A stretch of DNA of 64,000 nucleotides from Ptiloglossa arizonensis (taxonomy: Eukaryota > Arthropoda > Insecta > Hymenoptera > Colletidae). Positions 47,701-60,819 of the stretch are shown here, in pieces. A program made the position numbers and the translations under genes. Every line of letters starts with the position of its first letter. The stretch's first letter is position 1. The notes under the pieces are model-generated. The model saw only the letters and a program-made list of their open reading frames with translations. It was not told the DNA's origin and did no database searches. The stretch is taken from positions 8,160,811-8,224,810 of the forward strand of contig NC_135058.1 in NCBI RefSeq assembly GCF_051014685.1, read 5' to 3'.

Positions 47701-49165
47701 CCATTACGAACAGGGAGCGCAATAAGAATGTTATTACGCTAACTGTTCGAGTATTCGCCTCGGTGGTTTAGATTTTATTCATGCTCCCGGCTGGTCGCAG
47801 AATATGTTCTTGTAGTTGTCTCGGATAGCGTAGTTGGTAAGGTACCAAATAAATGTCACGCGAACGGTTCCAAGATGTTTTGCGAGAACGCTTTACGATA
47901 TAATCTACGATCAGAGAAAAAAATAAAAGAAAGACACACACACGCGCACGCGTGCGCGAACAATGAGACGACAAAGTTTACATTACATTGTAATTGATAA
48001 CGCGAGGGGTAAGCGATCGGTATTTGAAATGTTATCCGGTCCTGAAGCCCCACGGAAGGTAATTGAAAAAAGGGGGAGTCGTACGCTGATGGCAAAGCCG
48101 AGGGGAGACGGTATCCGCATCGGTATTCGACCGAGATAGTATTTGTCCAATTAAACGAGAGGTCGTAAGGAAATATAAGTTGGACATGAAAGGAGGTCAA
48201 TCCGGGAATCCATTCCGAGTCGCTCGCGGAACGATTGATTACAAAACGAATCACGTTTATTGACAGATGCTTTTTCCTCGAATTTAGATGATAATTGACA
48301 CGGAGATTCCTTCTCGCTTGTTACCAACGATAAAATACATTCGAGGAAGTTCGCGGTATCGTTCGAGTTGTGTTTTCGAACCGAAGGGATTAACCGTTGC
48401 AATGGAACGTCAATATTTACCGCGTCGACGCGGATGGTGGACACGGGAAAGAAAGAAAGAAAGAGAAAAAGAAAAATAAAAAAGAAAATGGAAAAAGAAG
48501 AAGGGAAGAAAAAGGAGAAAGGAAAATGTAGAAAAAAAGGAGGAAACGAACCGAGGGACCACCGCGTGTAGGTAGAAATAAAGTATCGAAATCCTGTTCG
48601 CGGGCTGCGAGTCAAATAGAAAATTTAAGGGTATTCGTTCGAGCGGAACAGGTCCCCGTTCTCGCGTGTACCGAGAAAATAGAATCGATTACGCGAATAC
48701 AGAGGGATCGGAGTTCTTAACCAGTTATCGGTCGCCTCGAATGTTTAAAAATACGATCGATTTTCAAAGAAGAGATAGAAAAGGAATATTTCTTCCCGCG
48801 CGGCCGATCGAGAAATAGTTAACGACACGAGGAGGATGCAAGAAGCGAGGATCCGGTTGTATCGACGCGAATGCAAAATCGAGCAGGCCGAAGTTTCTTG
48901 TTAACAAAGCCCCGGGCGTGATTTATCTCGAGCCCACAAAATAGTTTGTTCCAGCACGTCTTGGGAATCATGAACTCGACGTTGCCGCGCAAAGTTTCGC
49001 GCGACCCGCTTGCTGACAAGCTTTAGTCCGATTCACAGTCAAGAAATTTATTTATACTTTACGGTCCGATTCGCGCCAAAGGGAGTCAGGGGCGTTTCTC
49101 GCGAGCATCCACGGGAATGCTAATTCAGTGTTTATCCCGAGACGATTCGAAATTGTACGGGTCGG
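47701..49165. other. Gene-poor stretch
   Basis: Purine-rich GAAA tracts at 48445-48545, otherwise mixed sequence. No gene seen. Confidence 0.5.
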
Positions 49166-49169
49166 TTGT

Positions 49170-49500
49170 TAATAAGCGATGCAATATTCGGAGTTCTGGT
49201 GTTTACACGGTGCAACTGTATCGTAATTGACTCGGTAAAGTGCAAGATTCTTCGATGCAACGCAAGCGATAAGTGCAGACGCACAGATTATTGTTCTCGG
49301 TTACGAGATACTCGACACGTAGAAATTGTTACTTTTTTCTTTTAGAGAAGAATGTACGAATCGATTGAACGATAGTCAGAGTTCTAGTTTTTGCACGGTG
49401 AAACGGTATTATCGTTTATATCGGCCATCCAAGTACGAGTCGTTTATACGTCGCAATTACAGCTCTTTTTTTTCTTTTGGAAAAAAGTACTCGAGTTGAT
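49170..49500. repeat. Diverged tandem duplication, about 186 bp
   Basis: GGAGTTCTGGTGTTTACACG near 49189 recurs as AGAGTTCTAGTTTTTGCACG near 49377, with related flanks (CTTTTTTCTTTT). Divergence is high. Confidence 0.6.
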
Positions 49501-50414
49501 TACCTTTCGCTTCGAATGGGTTTGTGTCGGGGAGAAAATGTAAATATTGTTTATCTACTGTATGTTTCATCCTTACTCGAGGAAAGTGTGGATAAAAGTT
49601 CTAATAATTTTGGCCACGTTTCTACCCCTTCTCCATTTTTTTTTTTGGTTTTACGTTCTCGTACCTTTCTCTATCTTTTTTTCTATCTATTGAAATACAC
49701 GGTATACCTACAATTATATCTTTATACATTTAATTCTCGGAATTGTAATATTTACCACGGTATATTAATAGTCGACGCGTAAGAATGATTTAAAGTAACC
49801 GATTAATGGAAAGAAGCGTTTTTAAATTTGCAATTTTCAACGCGTTCGGAAATAATCGGAAGTAAATCGGTATTAACTTACGGAATATTCGTAACCAAAT
49901 AAGAATTTACGATAATTAGCATTTCGGAATTGCTCCACCAAGTTTGCGTACTTACATTAAAATAGTAAACAATAACGGTGCGTGTTACGCGTGTAAATTT
50001 GTCGCACAGTTTGTCGAGTAAAATTAAAATTCAAATACATAATTGAATTAAAGCCGTGTACGATTACATATCATTGCACGCGTGTACCTACATATTATTG
50101 TATCGACGATAGAATCATACATTATTTGCGATTAATCGAACCTATAATTCGTGTTTATTGCTACTCCGTGTTAGTTATTGTAAAATAATGGATTTATAAA
50201 CGACAAATATAGAATAATCCTTACCCGGAAGAGGCACTCAAAATTATGGAAAATTCCTCTTTTTGATCCGTATTACAAACAGGTTACTTTGTTTTAAAAC
50301 TTTCGAGCCCGCTCGAGTAATTATAAATCCAAAGTAATCGTTTCCATTAACGCATAAAATATAATAGAGAGCCATCAGCCTCCAAATGAAAATTATGGCA
50401 ACTATTTAAATTTC

Positions 50415-51060
50415 AAACTCGATAACAATGATCTAAAAACAGAGGTTGGAAGAGTTCTGAATAACCATGACTCGAAACCATTATTTTCCCCATGGAGCAA
50501 ACATTCGACGCAAGCATTCCGAATATCTAAAACCGGAGGATGAAAAAGCTTTAAATAACCACAACTCGCAACCATTATTTTCCCCACGAAACAAATATTT
50601 GCCACGAGTAATCCATATTAACTACTCGACGAAACCGAAAACTTGCAATCGCAAAACTTACTCGAGAGACTGTTAAACTCAACAACGATGATCTAAATAT
50701 AGAGATCAAGGATTCTAAATAACCACAACTAACAAGCATTATTTTACCCGTGAAACGAACACTTGCAGCTCTCCCCCGTTAATTGTCCAACTAAATCGAA
50801 AGCTTACTTAAAAAACTATTACACTCTACAACGATGATCCAAAATCAGAGATAAAAAAGATTCTAAATAACCACGACTCGCGTTACTTTCTTCGTGAAAC
50901 ATCCAATCTATTAAATATCCAACAAAATTAAAAGCTAACTCGAAAAATTGTTACATTCAACAACGATGATATAAAACCAGAGGTGAAGAAGATTCTAAAT
51001 AACCACGACTCGCGTTACTTCCCCCGTGAAACAACCGACCTGTTAATTATCCAAAAAAAA
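50415..51060. repeat. Tandem array of about five 105-150-bp units
   Basis: The anchor ACAACGATGATCTAAA or its variants occurs near 50424, 50682, 50829 and 50959, with a degraded copy near 50525. Each is followed by AGAGGT/AGAGAT, GATTCTAAATAACCACGACT and a CCCCGTGAAAC block. Confidence 0.85.
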
Positions 51061-52419
51061 AAAGAAAATGGAAAACTTCGAATCGCGAAACTTCCCCCTG
51101 GAAAAAAGTAATTCCTCGTAGCCAGAAATTTCGAATCTCGAAGCGAGAAGGTTGCAAGCTTGCATCGTTACCGGGTGGTATCCCCGTAGCCGATGTGTAT
51201 TCCCTCTCAAGGCCAGAGGACCGAGATAAGGTAGACAGGAAGGTAGATTTCACTGGAAAGCGATTCAAGGACTCGCGAGAGAGCCACCGGTACCGCAACA
51301 CGCGCTCGAGTTATCAGTTTCGCCGGACTCTTATGGGAAAATCGATGTCAGCGCGGAATCGATGGGACGTGGGTCCCGATGACGAGCGCAGTCAGGTAAA
51401 GCGGTATATAAGGAAGAATCGCGGGATAAGACACCCGTTCCCGTTGCTCGAGCGCGGTTCGCGATCGATGTCTTAGGAGAGTTCGAAACCCGTGAAACCT
51501 CTGCTCGATAACGCTATAAATCTGGAAAGGAGAGCGCAAGCGATGCTCTCGGCGAGCTGTAAGGTTTTATCGTTAAGCCGCGATCGATCGAGGCCGGGTG
51601 ACAAACGTCGTTGAATAAATTCGTCTCGTGCCCCATCGCTCGGTTCACGAATCGTACCTATTTTCTCGCGGCCATCGAAATCATTTCCACGATTCGTGAT
51701 TCTCGTTGTCGTTATCGTCTTCTTCTTCGTCCTCGTCGTCATCGTCGTCGTCGTCGGCCGGGCGATGTTTACCGTGACCGGGCGCAAACTACGGCTGCAC
51801 AGGGGCAAAGGGGGAGCTTGAAATGCATCGGGAAGTATGTCCCACTTTGGAGATGCACGCCATATTGATTCGCGTTCGAAAATTCGGTCTGCGTGTGCAC
51901 GCTTCCACCACCACCCTCCCCTCCTCTCCACCTCCTCCACACCCCCGAAACACCCGAACGGTGACGCGGAAGAACGCGAACGAAGGAGTTCGCTTCCCTT
52001 CTGTTCCGTGGCGCGATCGAGTGTTTTTAATCGACCGTTTTCGCCCCGACGCTCGCTATCGTATCGCCCTCGAAACGGTGTTTCATTCGAAATTATTCGA
52101 GTCTATCCAATTGTGAGAGTGGATACCGTCGAGATTCGGGATCGTAACAGCGTCGGGCGTTCGTTTCTTTAGATTGGAATGGACCGATAGAGGCGAAATA
52201 TTGATTTTTACAACCGGGCGTGTGGAATCTGGTAATTGCGTTGAACGAAAGTCGTAAAGCTACCGGTGGAATTGCAACGGAGAAAAAGAAAGAGAGAGAG
52301 AGAGGGAGAGAGAGAGAGGGTGAAAACGGAAAACGTTCGTAAACGCAAGGAAGAGTTTCGGTGAGAGAAGATTGTGCAATTTGTTAGGTGTAATCGTTAC
52401 GTATCCCGTGTATCGGTGA
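51061..52419. other. Gene-poor, partly GC-rich stretch
   Basis: Contains a TCG/TCATCG-rich run near 51713-51757 and a GA tract at 52285-52320. Several 80-155-codon frames overlap on both strands without recognisable motifs. Confidence 0.45.
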
Positions 52420-53000
52420 TACGTTCCGTTTAGTGGGTAGATTGTAGTGGTTCAAGTATTCCGATTTCGCGACAGCTGTCGATCGAATTGTTTACCACGG
52501 TTCGGGGTAAATTTTCAAGTTAAAAGAGCTAACTGCGAGGAAACAAATATTTTCTCGTTCGTTTAACGGGGTCCCGTCGAGAGGAACCGAACTAAAACGG
52601 AACGATGCAGTCGGAACGAAGTAACGAAGAAACGAAGTAACGAAGAAACGGGACCGTTGAAACGAAGTAGTTGGCGATATTTACCGAAAAATAAAACCTG
52701 GACGTGGAAGGGAATTTTCCGGTTAACAAATGTCCACGATTAAATTACTAACCGTAACGAGAACTAAATTTCGCAGTTAAAAGAGCGAAGTTCGAGAAGA
52801 CGAACGTTTATCTGTTCGCTTAACACGGAAAACTTTTCTTGACTGGATCCGTACAGAAAGAAAACGACGGTGTCTGGCGAACGACTATATACAGCGAATA
52901 ATCCGTAAGGTAGTTGGAGTAAAGTTTACCCGAAAATAAAAGTAAAGTGTTGGAAAAAATTTCGTCGGTAGACTCCTCGTTTTCGAGAAATTTGACTTTC
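52420..53000. repeat. Diverged tandem duplication, about 250 bp
   Basis: AGTTAAAAGAGCTAACTGCG (52520) recurs as AGTTAAAAGAGCGAAGTTCG (52775), and TTTACCGAAAAATAAAA (52680) as TTTACCCGAAAATAAAA (52925). A small (CGAAGTAACGAAGAAA) run lies at 52616-52650. Confidence 0.65.
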
Positions 53001-55130
53001 AAACTGTTCGGGGTACGCGGCCGCTTCGTTTGAAAAACTCGGTTTAACGCATCGCGTTTTCGAGGTCTACCGCGTTCGCATCCGATGGGTAGAAGCAACG
53101 ATTTATATCGACCGGAAACACCGGCTCTCGTTTAAACAATTTTTCCACGCGCATAGTAACACGTGAGAAAAATTCACGGCGGGACTTATAAACCGGTCGC
53201 GTCCCGATGGCCACGTATTTCCGAAGTCGATTTTCGTTTAAAACGTAGCTTCTCGTCGAAACTTTCCTACCAGATTTTCGATTTATTTTTACTCGTGGAA
53301 TTACTCGCTTCTCAGGTGAACCACTCGCCTTGGGAAAACACTGTACACGCTCGTGTTATTCCCCGGGAGTCGAAATGGCCACGCGCTTAAAAGAGGCCAA
53401 CCAAGAGAAAATAAATACAAACCGATTGCGATACTCGTAAGAATGCTTCCAACGGTGGACAGTCGTTAAGTCCGTAACCCAGTACGTTGAAATTTATGGC
53501 TAAATGAATTCATACCTTCTCGAGCGTCCGAGCGAAACAATGAAAAAAAAAAAAAAATGCAAATCCGAATTCTTTCGAGGATTATTTCCGAAGGAAACGA
53601 AATTTCTGTACCGTTATCGATCCGTGACTTGTATTTAACGTCACGATGACGTTCCAGCGTCATATAATTGGAAAATTTAACGACGAATATTTTATTCATG
53701 AATGTTTATTCGCAACTTCGGTAGCTCGCTCTCGTGTTACAGTATTTAAAGCGAATTTAAGTAACCATTTATAAGCAAATAGCGGATAAAAGCAACTCGA
53801 CGTTCTCCATGCGATAATAAACTGAAATCTCGGTGTAAGCAGGCGTAATCGCGGCCGGGTAGACAGGATCCCGTAAATTAGAATAAAAGTAGACAGTGAT
53901 TCGTATTACGAGTGATTTTTCTGATCACGATCCAGGGTACACGACGAACTGTCCGAGCCACGGCTGGAGATTCCAATTTATGTACTCCGTAAGAGCGTAC
54001 ACTAAATATAGGGAACAGTTTCTCAAGGAGTTCACGTACCTTCGTATCAGCGATGGCTGACTTGTTAAGATACCGTCACACGAAGATAAACGCAACAAAT
54101 CGAACCTCACAGGGTGAAATCGAACAGATAAGAAACAAACATTTTCGATACTAACCGATCGCATTACCATCTCACCCCCCGAATGCTACAATATTTTTTT
54201 CACGTTTTCGGTCGATACGAAAGATTCGATCTTGCTCGAAATCAGGGGAAACTCTCTGACGAACATTTATGTTTTGATACAGAAACAGTAGCTACGATTG
54301 TTTAAATTAAATTATATATGTATCGTAACGCAGTCAAGGGGATCGTTAGCTGCAATTTTTTATTATCAAACGTTTCCATACCAATTTTTAATCCTCTTTG
54401 GTGATACAATTTTCTTCACTGCACTGGACAATTTTTGCGAAAGAATACTAATCGAAGACCACTATCGGAGAAACTATCGTTCAAGAGGAGCATCGGGTGT
54501 GATTTTATTGTTAAAAAGTTGCACTCTATTTTTGGGTACTACAACGGTTAAAGATAGTACACATTTTTTCATTGTATTAAACAGTACCACGTTTTCTCGT
54601 GTAATTCGTTACGAGAAGCTATTCTATTTGTACGAAGGAAACAATTCTATTACAAATTACCCGCAAACGGAGTCGAAGCGTTTGACAATAAAGTTCAATC
54701 GAATGCTTATTTCGACATTCAATTTCTCGCTATAATTTGTTACAAATTAACGTAATTGCCACGTCTCTGTACACTAGACGATTTCGGTACCGTAAAATGT
54801 ATTACCGTAGATAAGACGCCGTTAAATAAATCGTTCACTTCGACGGAATAGAGTAAATGAGTCGCCCGTATCAGACACGAGCACGCACAAATCTGTAGGT
54901 GAGGCGTGTTCGTATCAGTCACGAGGGTGAGCGTTAAGGGCTTAAATCAAGGTATTTTCGTCAACGAGTTACAGGGCTTTAAACTTGATTTATACAGCAT
55001 TCGGGTGTTCTACGTTCTATGAATTCTAATCGTATCCCGTTTAATCGGGAAGGAGGGAAATGGACACACTACGCGGAATTGTTTAACCCTCGCACAGCGA
55101 TTTAGGCGACCACGAGAGAGATCACACTTT
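53001..55130. other. Gene-poor stretch
   Basis: A 145-codon frame at 54298-54735 is Phe/Leu-rich and unrecognised. A short block near 54868-54905 (CAGACACGAGCACGCACAAA) resembles 21706-21735. No gene is called. Confidence 0.45.
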
Positions 55131-55564
55131 GGGTCCAAGCGGACCCGTAGCTTCACCTCGATCGCGCAAATATTTCGAATAAAAATTCTATTACTTTAGC
55201 TCACTGTTCTTCATTTCTAAGGAGAATTGTACCAACAGCGTAATTGGGTACAAAAATCTCCGGGTCTGGAAAGACCCACGCTTAGTAAACGTAATTTGAC
55301 TTAACCCCAAATATTTCGAATAAAAATTCTATTACTTTATCTCACCTTTCTTCATTTCTAAGGAGAATTGTACCAACAGCCTGATTGAGTACAAAAATCC
55401 CCGGGTCTGGAAAGACCCACGCTTAGTAAACGTAACTTGACTTTACCCCAAATATTTCGAATAAAAATTCTATTACTTCATCTCACCTTTCTTAAATTCC
55501 AATAAGAGTTATACTAACGCTATAATCGAGCGATGCGAAAGTCTCTCCGGGTCAAGAAAGACCC
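55131..55564. repeat. Hairpin-bearing tandem array, first locus
   Basis: Four hairpins at 55131-55146, 55262-55277, 55403-55418 and 55549-55564 are separated by 129-146-base units. Units contain ATTTCGAATAAAAATTCTAT, TACTTxxxCTCAC and GGAGAATTGTACCAACAGC. Three hairpins keep GGGTC/GACCC arms with a GGAA or A-rich loop; the first has GGGTCC/GGACCC. The same family forms the array at 61.8 kb. Confidence 0.9.
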
Positions 55565-56248
55565 ATGCCTGGCGCAACAAAGCCAAAGCGAGGGATAAAA
55601 ATGGACAATCGGTTGAGAAATACTAATTGAAATGTCACATTGCCAACTTACACCGTAGAAAAGTCACTCGAATTCGACAACCGTTAACGTACGGTTCAAT
55701 GAACGCCTTGTGGTTTGTTATTACGCGTTTTCGCAAATACTCGAATAGTCATCCCGAATCGACACCGAGTTGTGTTCCATACGATTCGTTCGATGATGTC
55801 CACCGATAGCGGCGTTCCGATCGCGGCGTGAAATTTTTCGGGCCGTTTATGGATTTTCGAAAATGAAATCGGAACGACAAGAACTTCGTCCGGTGACCCG
55901 AATGGTACAGGTCGATGAAAAATTGTTCGTCAATTTCGTCGACCAGCGGACAGCTCTGTCGGTGACAGCGGTCGTCCATCGGACCGAAGATTCGAAATCG
56001 TGTTCACGAAGCCAGGTGGACTCGATCGGCCGATTTTCCATCGACGATATTTCCAGTGGCTCTCCGATGTTCGTGTGTCTTTCGCGTACGATTATTCGCG
56101 ATATTTCGAAGCACGGAGGTCAGGTGCGTGGCCAAGAACGGGCTCCCGCATTTGTCAGAGACGGCGCGGCGGCGGCGGAGGCGGCGGAGGCTATAGAGAA
56201 CGAACGGCCATTCTGAATATCGAGCTTAGGGGAGAAGAATTCGTCGAC

Positions 56249-56320
56249 GGCCTGAATGGCTCAGTCGGTTAGAACAGTTGTCCGGCAAACAAAAGACCCG
56301 AGTCAGAATCCCCGGACCCG
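56249..56320 (+). mobile_element. tRNA-derived (SINE-like) element, copy 2
   Basis: It carries an A box (TGGCTCAGTCGGTTAGAAC, 56257-56275) and a decayed B box (GAGTCAGAATCCC). CCGGCAAACAAAAGACCCG between them matches CCGGCAAACGAATGATTCG in the minus-strand copy at 21.9 kb. Box B is altered at key positions, so transcription is doubtful. Confidence 0.65.
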
Positions 56321-56496
56321 ACGATCCAATCGGCCGATTCTTTCTCCGTCGACGATTTCGTACTCGAGGTCGTTCGGTTATTGTACCCGTCAAACACGAG
56401 ACACACGATCGACCATTGAATCCCATGCGAGGGGCCATGGAAGTGTCTCCCCGGTTAAGTAATACCCGGTCCATTTTCTACCAAAGAAAAGAAACG

Positions 56497-56499
<3 letters not shown>

Positions 56500-56531
<32 letters not shown>
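56500..56531. repeat. (GA)16 microsatellite
   Basis: An uninterrupted GA run. Confidence 0.95.
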
Positions 56532-56534
<3 letters not shown>

Positions 56535-57164
56535 GAATAGAAAAAAGAGATTAATACGTTGATGTTCCGCGTCGACCAGCGTTGTCCTCGCCCCCTCTAC
56601 CGGGTTGAAACGCAACCGTTACACGCGAGTGTTTCGTTCGCAAATGGGAACGTTAGACGACCGTGTCTGCGAGCGGACATTTCCGTAACGGGCGGTTGTC
56701 TCGCGAAAGTTTAACGCCCACGGACAGTTATGAGAGAACAGACTTTTATTTGCGACTCACAAAGGCCGCGGATACAGAGAGTTTTAAAATGGAACCTCGT
56801 ACCGAGTGCCAACTGAAACTTGCATATTACATGCACCGAGGGGTTCTTCCGGTATTCGAGGATTTTTTTGCGAGCACAGGTACCTGTACGTGGCAGAGGA
56901 TAGGGAGTGAACAGACTCGAGTATCGGTGAACAGCCCTTCGAGGATCTCGTTCGAACCGAGATTCACGGACCGGTTCATCGTCATCGTGTAAGACCCTTG
57001 ACAAATTAACTAATTTCATTTCCAGAACAACCGTTGGTCGTTTTATATCGACCAGGACGATAAAAGGGTATTTGTATTTTTACAAAAACACCTGTCTTCG
57101 TCTGATCACGAATGGACCAGTTTATTGCTCTAGCCTGTGTACACTATCCTGAGCGAAGATACTA

Positions 57165-57299
57165 TTGGGTTGTTCGGAAAGTAATTTCGTTTTCCAAAAT
57201 GGAGAATATATGATTTAGTAAAATGTTTATACACTCTAAAGAAATCGTGTTTCATTTTCACAAAAAAAAAAAAACGAAATGACTTTCCAAACAACCTAA
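57165..57299. mobile_element. Mariner-type MITE, 135 bp, complete
   Basis: TA flanks lie at 57163-57164 and 57300-57301. The 29-base inverted ends start TTGGGTTGTTCGGAAAGTAA and, read inward from the 3' side, TTAGGTTGTTTGGAAAGTCA; they differ at four positions. The interior matches the copies at 26.2 and 45.0 kb. It is too short to encode transposase and would depend on a full mariner. Confidence 0.88.
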
Positions 57300-57819
57300 T
57301 AGGATTTGATTCGTTTCGCTCAGAAATGGATCCCTCGGGATCGTATTTGAACGAACTGATCGTTTTAAGAGTGTTCGAGAGACATTTGTGCGATAGATCA
57401 CGATCGAGAAGAAACGAACATCAACGCGAATAATATGCTCGTTTGACAATTGAAAACGTAGGAAACGAAACGATTAAAAATGTCTAAAAATGTTTCAATA
57501 TTCACTCGAAAGAGTCGATGATATTAGCGTGAGTTTCGGTTCTCGCTTATCGTAAATTGCACAGCGGTGTCCCGCGTTTTAAAATAATATACAGGGTGTG
57601 GATGTTTCGTCTCGTGCAAAGAGACCAAACGGGTGACCGGCACAGTCGTGCTGGGAAAGACCCCGTGTATTGTTCTACGGTCAAGACGTTCGCGAGCTAC
57701 CGGTCGAGTGTTGTACCTCTTGACCGCGGAACAATACAACCATAAAAACGTTACCCTGGCGAGTCGGCCCCGAGAACGGCGCGGTCGGTTCTAGGAGTTG
57801 GCCTTTTTAATTAGCAGAC

Positions 57820-58380
57820 CGTTCTACACGCTCTGTTCTGGAGAAAACATCCCTCCTCGGAGAAATATAAGGGCCAATCGCGTTCGAAAAACTTTAAAGT
57901 AGACGTCGCCGAACTCACCGTACGCAAATTAGTACAGTGCAGTAAATTAAATTTTATAGATTCCAGAGGAGACACAGTGATTGTTTTTTTTTGTTAACGA
58001 ATCGTTCTGCGCGCTTAACTCCGAAAAAAAGGTTACTTCTCCAAGAAATATAATATAAAGAACAAATACGTTTGAAATAACTCTAAAATTATTAACGAAT
58101 TAGTTACGAAGTGTTTACCGTTTTAATTGGTACCTTTCAGTCAGGATCGTTTTACAAGTTCTGTTTGGAAGAAAAGATCGGTCTTCGGGAGAACGTAACG
58201 GTAAATTGCGTTAAAAAATTCATCGAATATTCGTTACTAAATTTAGGATGCGGAAATAAAATTCGGTAGGTTCCAGAGCGGACACAGTGGATCCACGTAC
58301 CCTGGTAGGAGCGAACAGCAGTTCTGGTGAGAGCATTCGAGACCACACACACACGTTATCACAAAGACCCCACGCCACAG
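57820..58380. repeat. Diverged tandem array, 145-180-bp units
   Basis: Units begin near 57822, 58003, 58149 and 58310 with GTTCTxCxCGCTxTxTTCTGG-like sequence and a CTCCxAGAAATATAA block. GATTCCAGAGGAGACACAGT at 57959 recurs as GGTTCCAGAGCGGACACAGT at 58268. Confidence 0.75.
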
Positions 58381-60144
58381 GTACTTTGAAATAGTTACCC
58401 GAGATTAAACTGGCGGTTGATAGATCCGACTAAGCGCGTCAATGACGGTCAATCTTGGGCTTTACAACCCCAAGAGGATTCATTCAAAAATCCACGCGAT
58501 TAACTCGCGATAATGGAGCCATTTTAAATGGGAACACCTAAGTAGTTTCCATTGGCTACGGATACGTGGAAATATTTTTACCGCTCTTTTCCGGAGAACG
58601 ATTCTAACGAAGTACCGTGCCGTTTCGAAAAAAATAAAAACAATCGTAACCGCCGAAAATAAACGATAGTGATGTATAAACTTTCGCGTCAAGAAACAGA
58701 GTTTTCGAACGTATATCTACCTAATTGGATCGGTGGAAATTTGTTGGTGAAACTTTGCGGAAAAAACGAGGGCAATTTTTGTAATTGTTTCTCGACGTTC
58801 CCCTCGGTAAAAGAATAAAAAGTTGAAAAGAAACCACGCGCAGCGAACGAATCGTTTTATCGCAAAAGTTAGTCAAAGTTTTAGCCAATGAGATTACACG
58901 GAGTTGCTTCTAGGCGCGACGCGATTCGTCCATCCGCGTTATCTCCTCCTACGATGTGTCATCAGTGTCGGTCACGGGTGAGGGCCCCTTGCTCCACTCT
59001 ACACGGTGCACTGTACTCGCTCGCGCTGTACACGAAGCGACATCGACGTCTAAGGTAATAACGGAAGACAAATCGGAGGCATTGCGTCACGCTTCGAAAC
59101 GACTGTTCGCGATCTCATTGGCCCGGAACAACTGTCGAAGAGAGAAAAAAAAAAGGAAAAAAAAAAAGAAACAGAGCTCGGTTCCCCGCTATTTTTATCC
59201 CCTTGTCAAGCGTTGAAACAAAAAAAAAAAAGAAAAAGGAATCGTAACCGTAAATTTTAAGATCGCTCGCAGAATTTCCCCCTCTGCTAACTACATTTTT
59301 TTTACCACCCGGTGCTTCGATCACTCGGCTTAGAAACGTTCCGCGGAAAATTCCTGGAACGTTTCCCCCTTCCCTCCCCGAAAAGAAAATATTTAACTAC
59401 ACAAGTTGGAGTATTTCGGATTTCCGCGCGTTACGGTTCGACGGATCGTGCAAGATGACATCGACCGGCTATTGTAGCAGAGGTCACGGACGATTTATTC
59501 CATGATAAATCTTACGTCGGATCGCAACCATATACCAGCTGCGCGCCATCGTCGAACGAACCCTCGTATGTCAGGTTCTACAACCCTCCCTTCCCCCGCC
59601 CAACCCCCTTGCCGCACTCTACAATTATCCTCGAAAGAGTCGTGTCAACGGATTATTAGCACGGAAAATTGTAACCGTTCGTGTAAGGAACTCGCGAGCG
59701 TAACCGGTGAAAATTTATACGAGTTTCTTGCAAAACGTATCGCTACCGAGTACCCGCGTACCCACGTCACGGTTAAGTCACCTACCAGACCCAGCACGTG
59801 TTACGTGTAGGTGTCGATGCCAGGCGAGGGTGAAATACTTCTTTAAAAATTCCGTAAAACCCTTGAAATATTAAGGCCTCGCTAATAGACGGTCTATTTC
59901 GAAATGGGGTCACCGCCATTAAAGTCGAACTTCAAGAATTTCGCCCGAGCAGGAAAGTCTTCGCCGTTGACTAAAGCCGCTACTATTTCAAAGTCGACGT
60001 TTACACGACAGCTGTCGAAGACAAGGACGGCCGTCCCCCGCGGACGGCGGGACGAGTCCGCCGAGCTCTTTCTGGGTCTGGATAAATTTTTGAACAGTCG
60101 TGTTTCAATAGACAGCGAGTGTGTCTCTCCCGTTGGAAAGTGTT
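58381..60144. other. Gene-poor stretch
   Basis: A-rich runs at 59145-59175 and 59219-59236; otherwise mixed sequence without a supportable gene. Confidence 0.5.
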
Positions 60145-60192
60145 CTTTCCTTCCTACCTACCTTCCTTCCTTCCTTCCTTCCTTCCTTCCTT
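60145..60192. repeat. (TTCC)n microsatellite, first tract
   Basis: About nine TTCC units. A second tract lies at 60377-60410. Confidence 0.95.
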
Positions 60193-60376
60193 TTGATGTC
60201 CGGTAATTGTTTTCCCTCGACGGAAACACACGCAAATGAATCGGCACGCCGCTTCGAGCTTTACCCTCTTCCTACGTTGGTGAGGGTTGGAGACCGCTTG
60301 CCGGAGAATGGGCAATTGCGCGATAATGCAATTTCGTTCCCTGGCAGACAACAACGACGTAATTCGAAAGAATGTC

Positions 60377-60410
60377 CTTACTTCCTTCCTTCCTTCCTTC
60401 CTTCCTTCGT
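60377..60410. repeat. (TTCC)n microsatellite, second tract
   Basis: About eight TTCC units. Its flanks do not clearly match those of the first tract. Confidence 0.93.
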
Positions 60411-60819
60411 TCCCTCCGATGCCAAACGTCTTCGTTCGTACCTTTATAATACCCGCGAATCGCTCGCGCCGCAATTTCTCCCACCTGGCTCCACCGGGAG
60501 GTTTGGAATCGTGGACCGGGGTTTCGCAAACGGAGCTACAACCTCGTCGAACCAGCTGGATCGAACGTTTAAAAAATCGTCGCGGTTACGCTCGACGAGG
60601 GCGCGACGTTTCGAGCGGCGAAAATGATCATGCAAATGGAACGACGTACCGAACAACGGCTTCGTTGTTTTATTTATCGAAACGTTTCCAACCATCTGCC
60701 GGTGATGCTCGCCGTGGAAGGTAAACAACTAAGAACCCATCTGTCTACGATTTTATCGTTTCAACGGTACGTGTATAAGATACGCGGACGACAATATTTT
60801 TCCATCACTTTATCGCGAC

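Noticed and set aside
54298..54735. 145-codon + strand frame
   Set aside because: It is Phe/Leu-rich in AT-rich DNA, has no motif, no good ATG start and no splice support.
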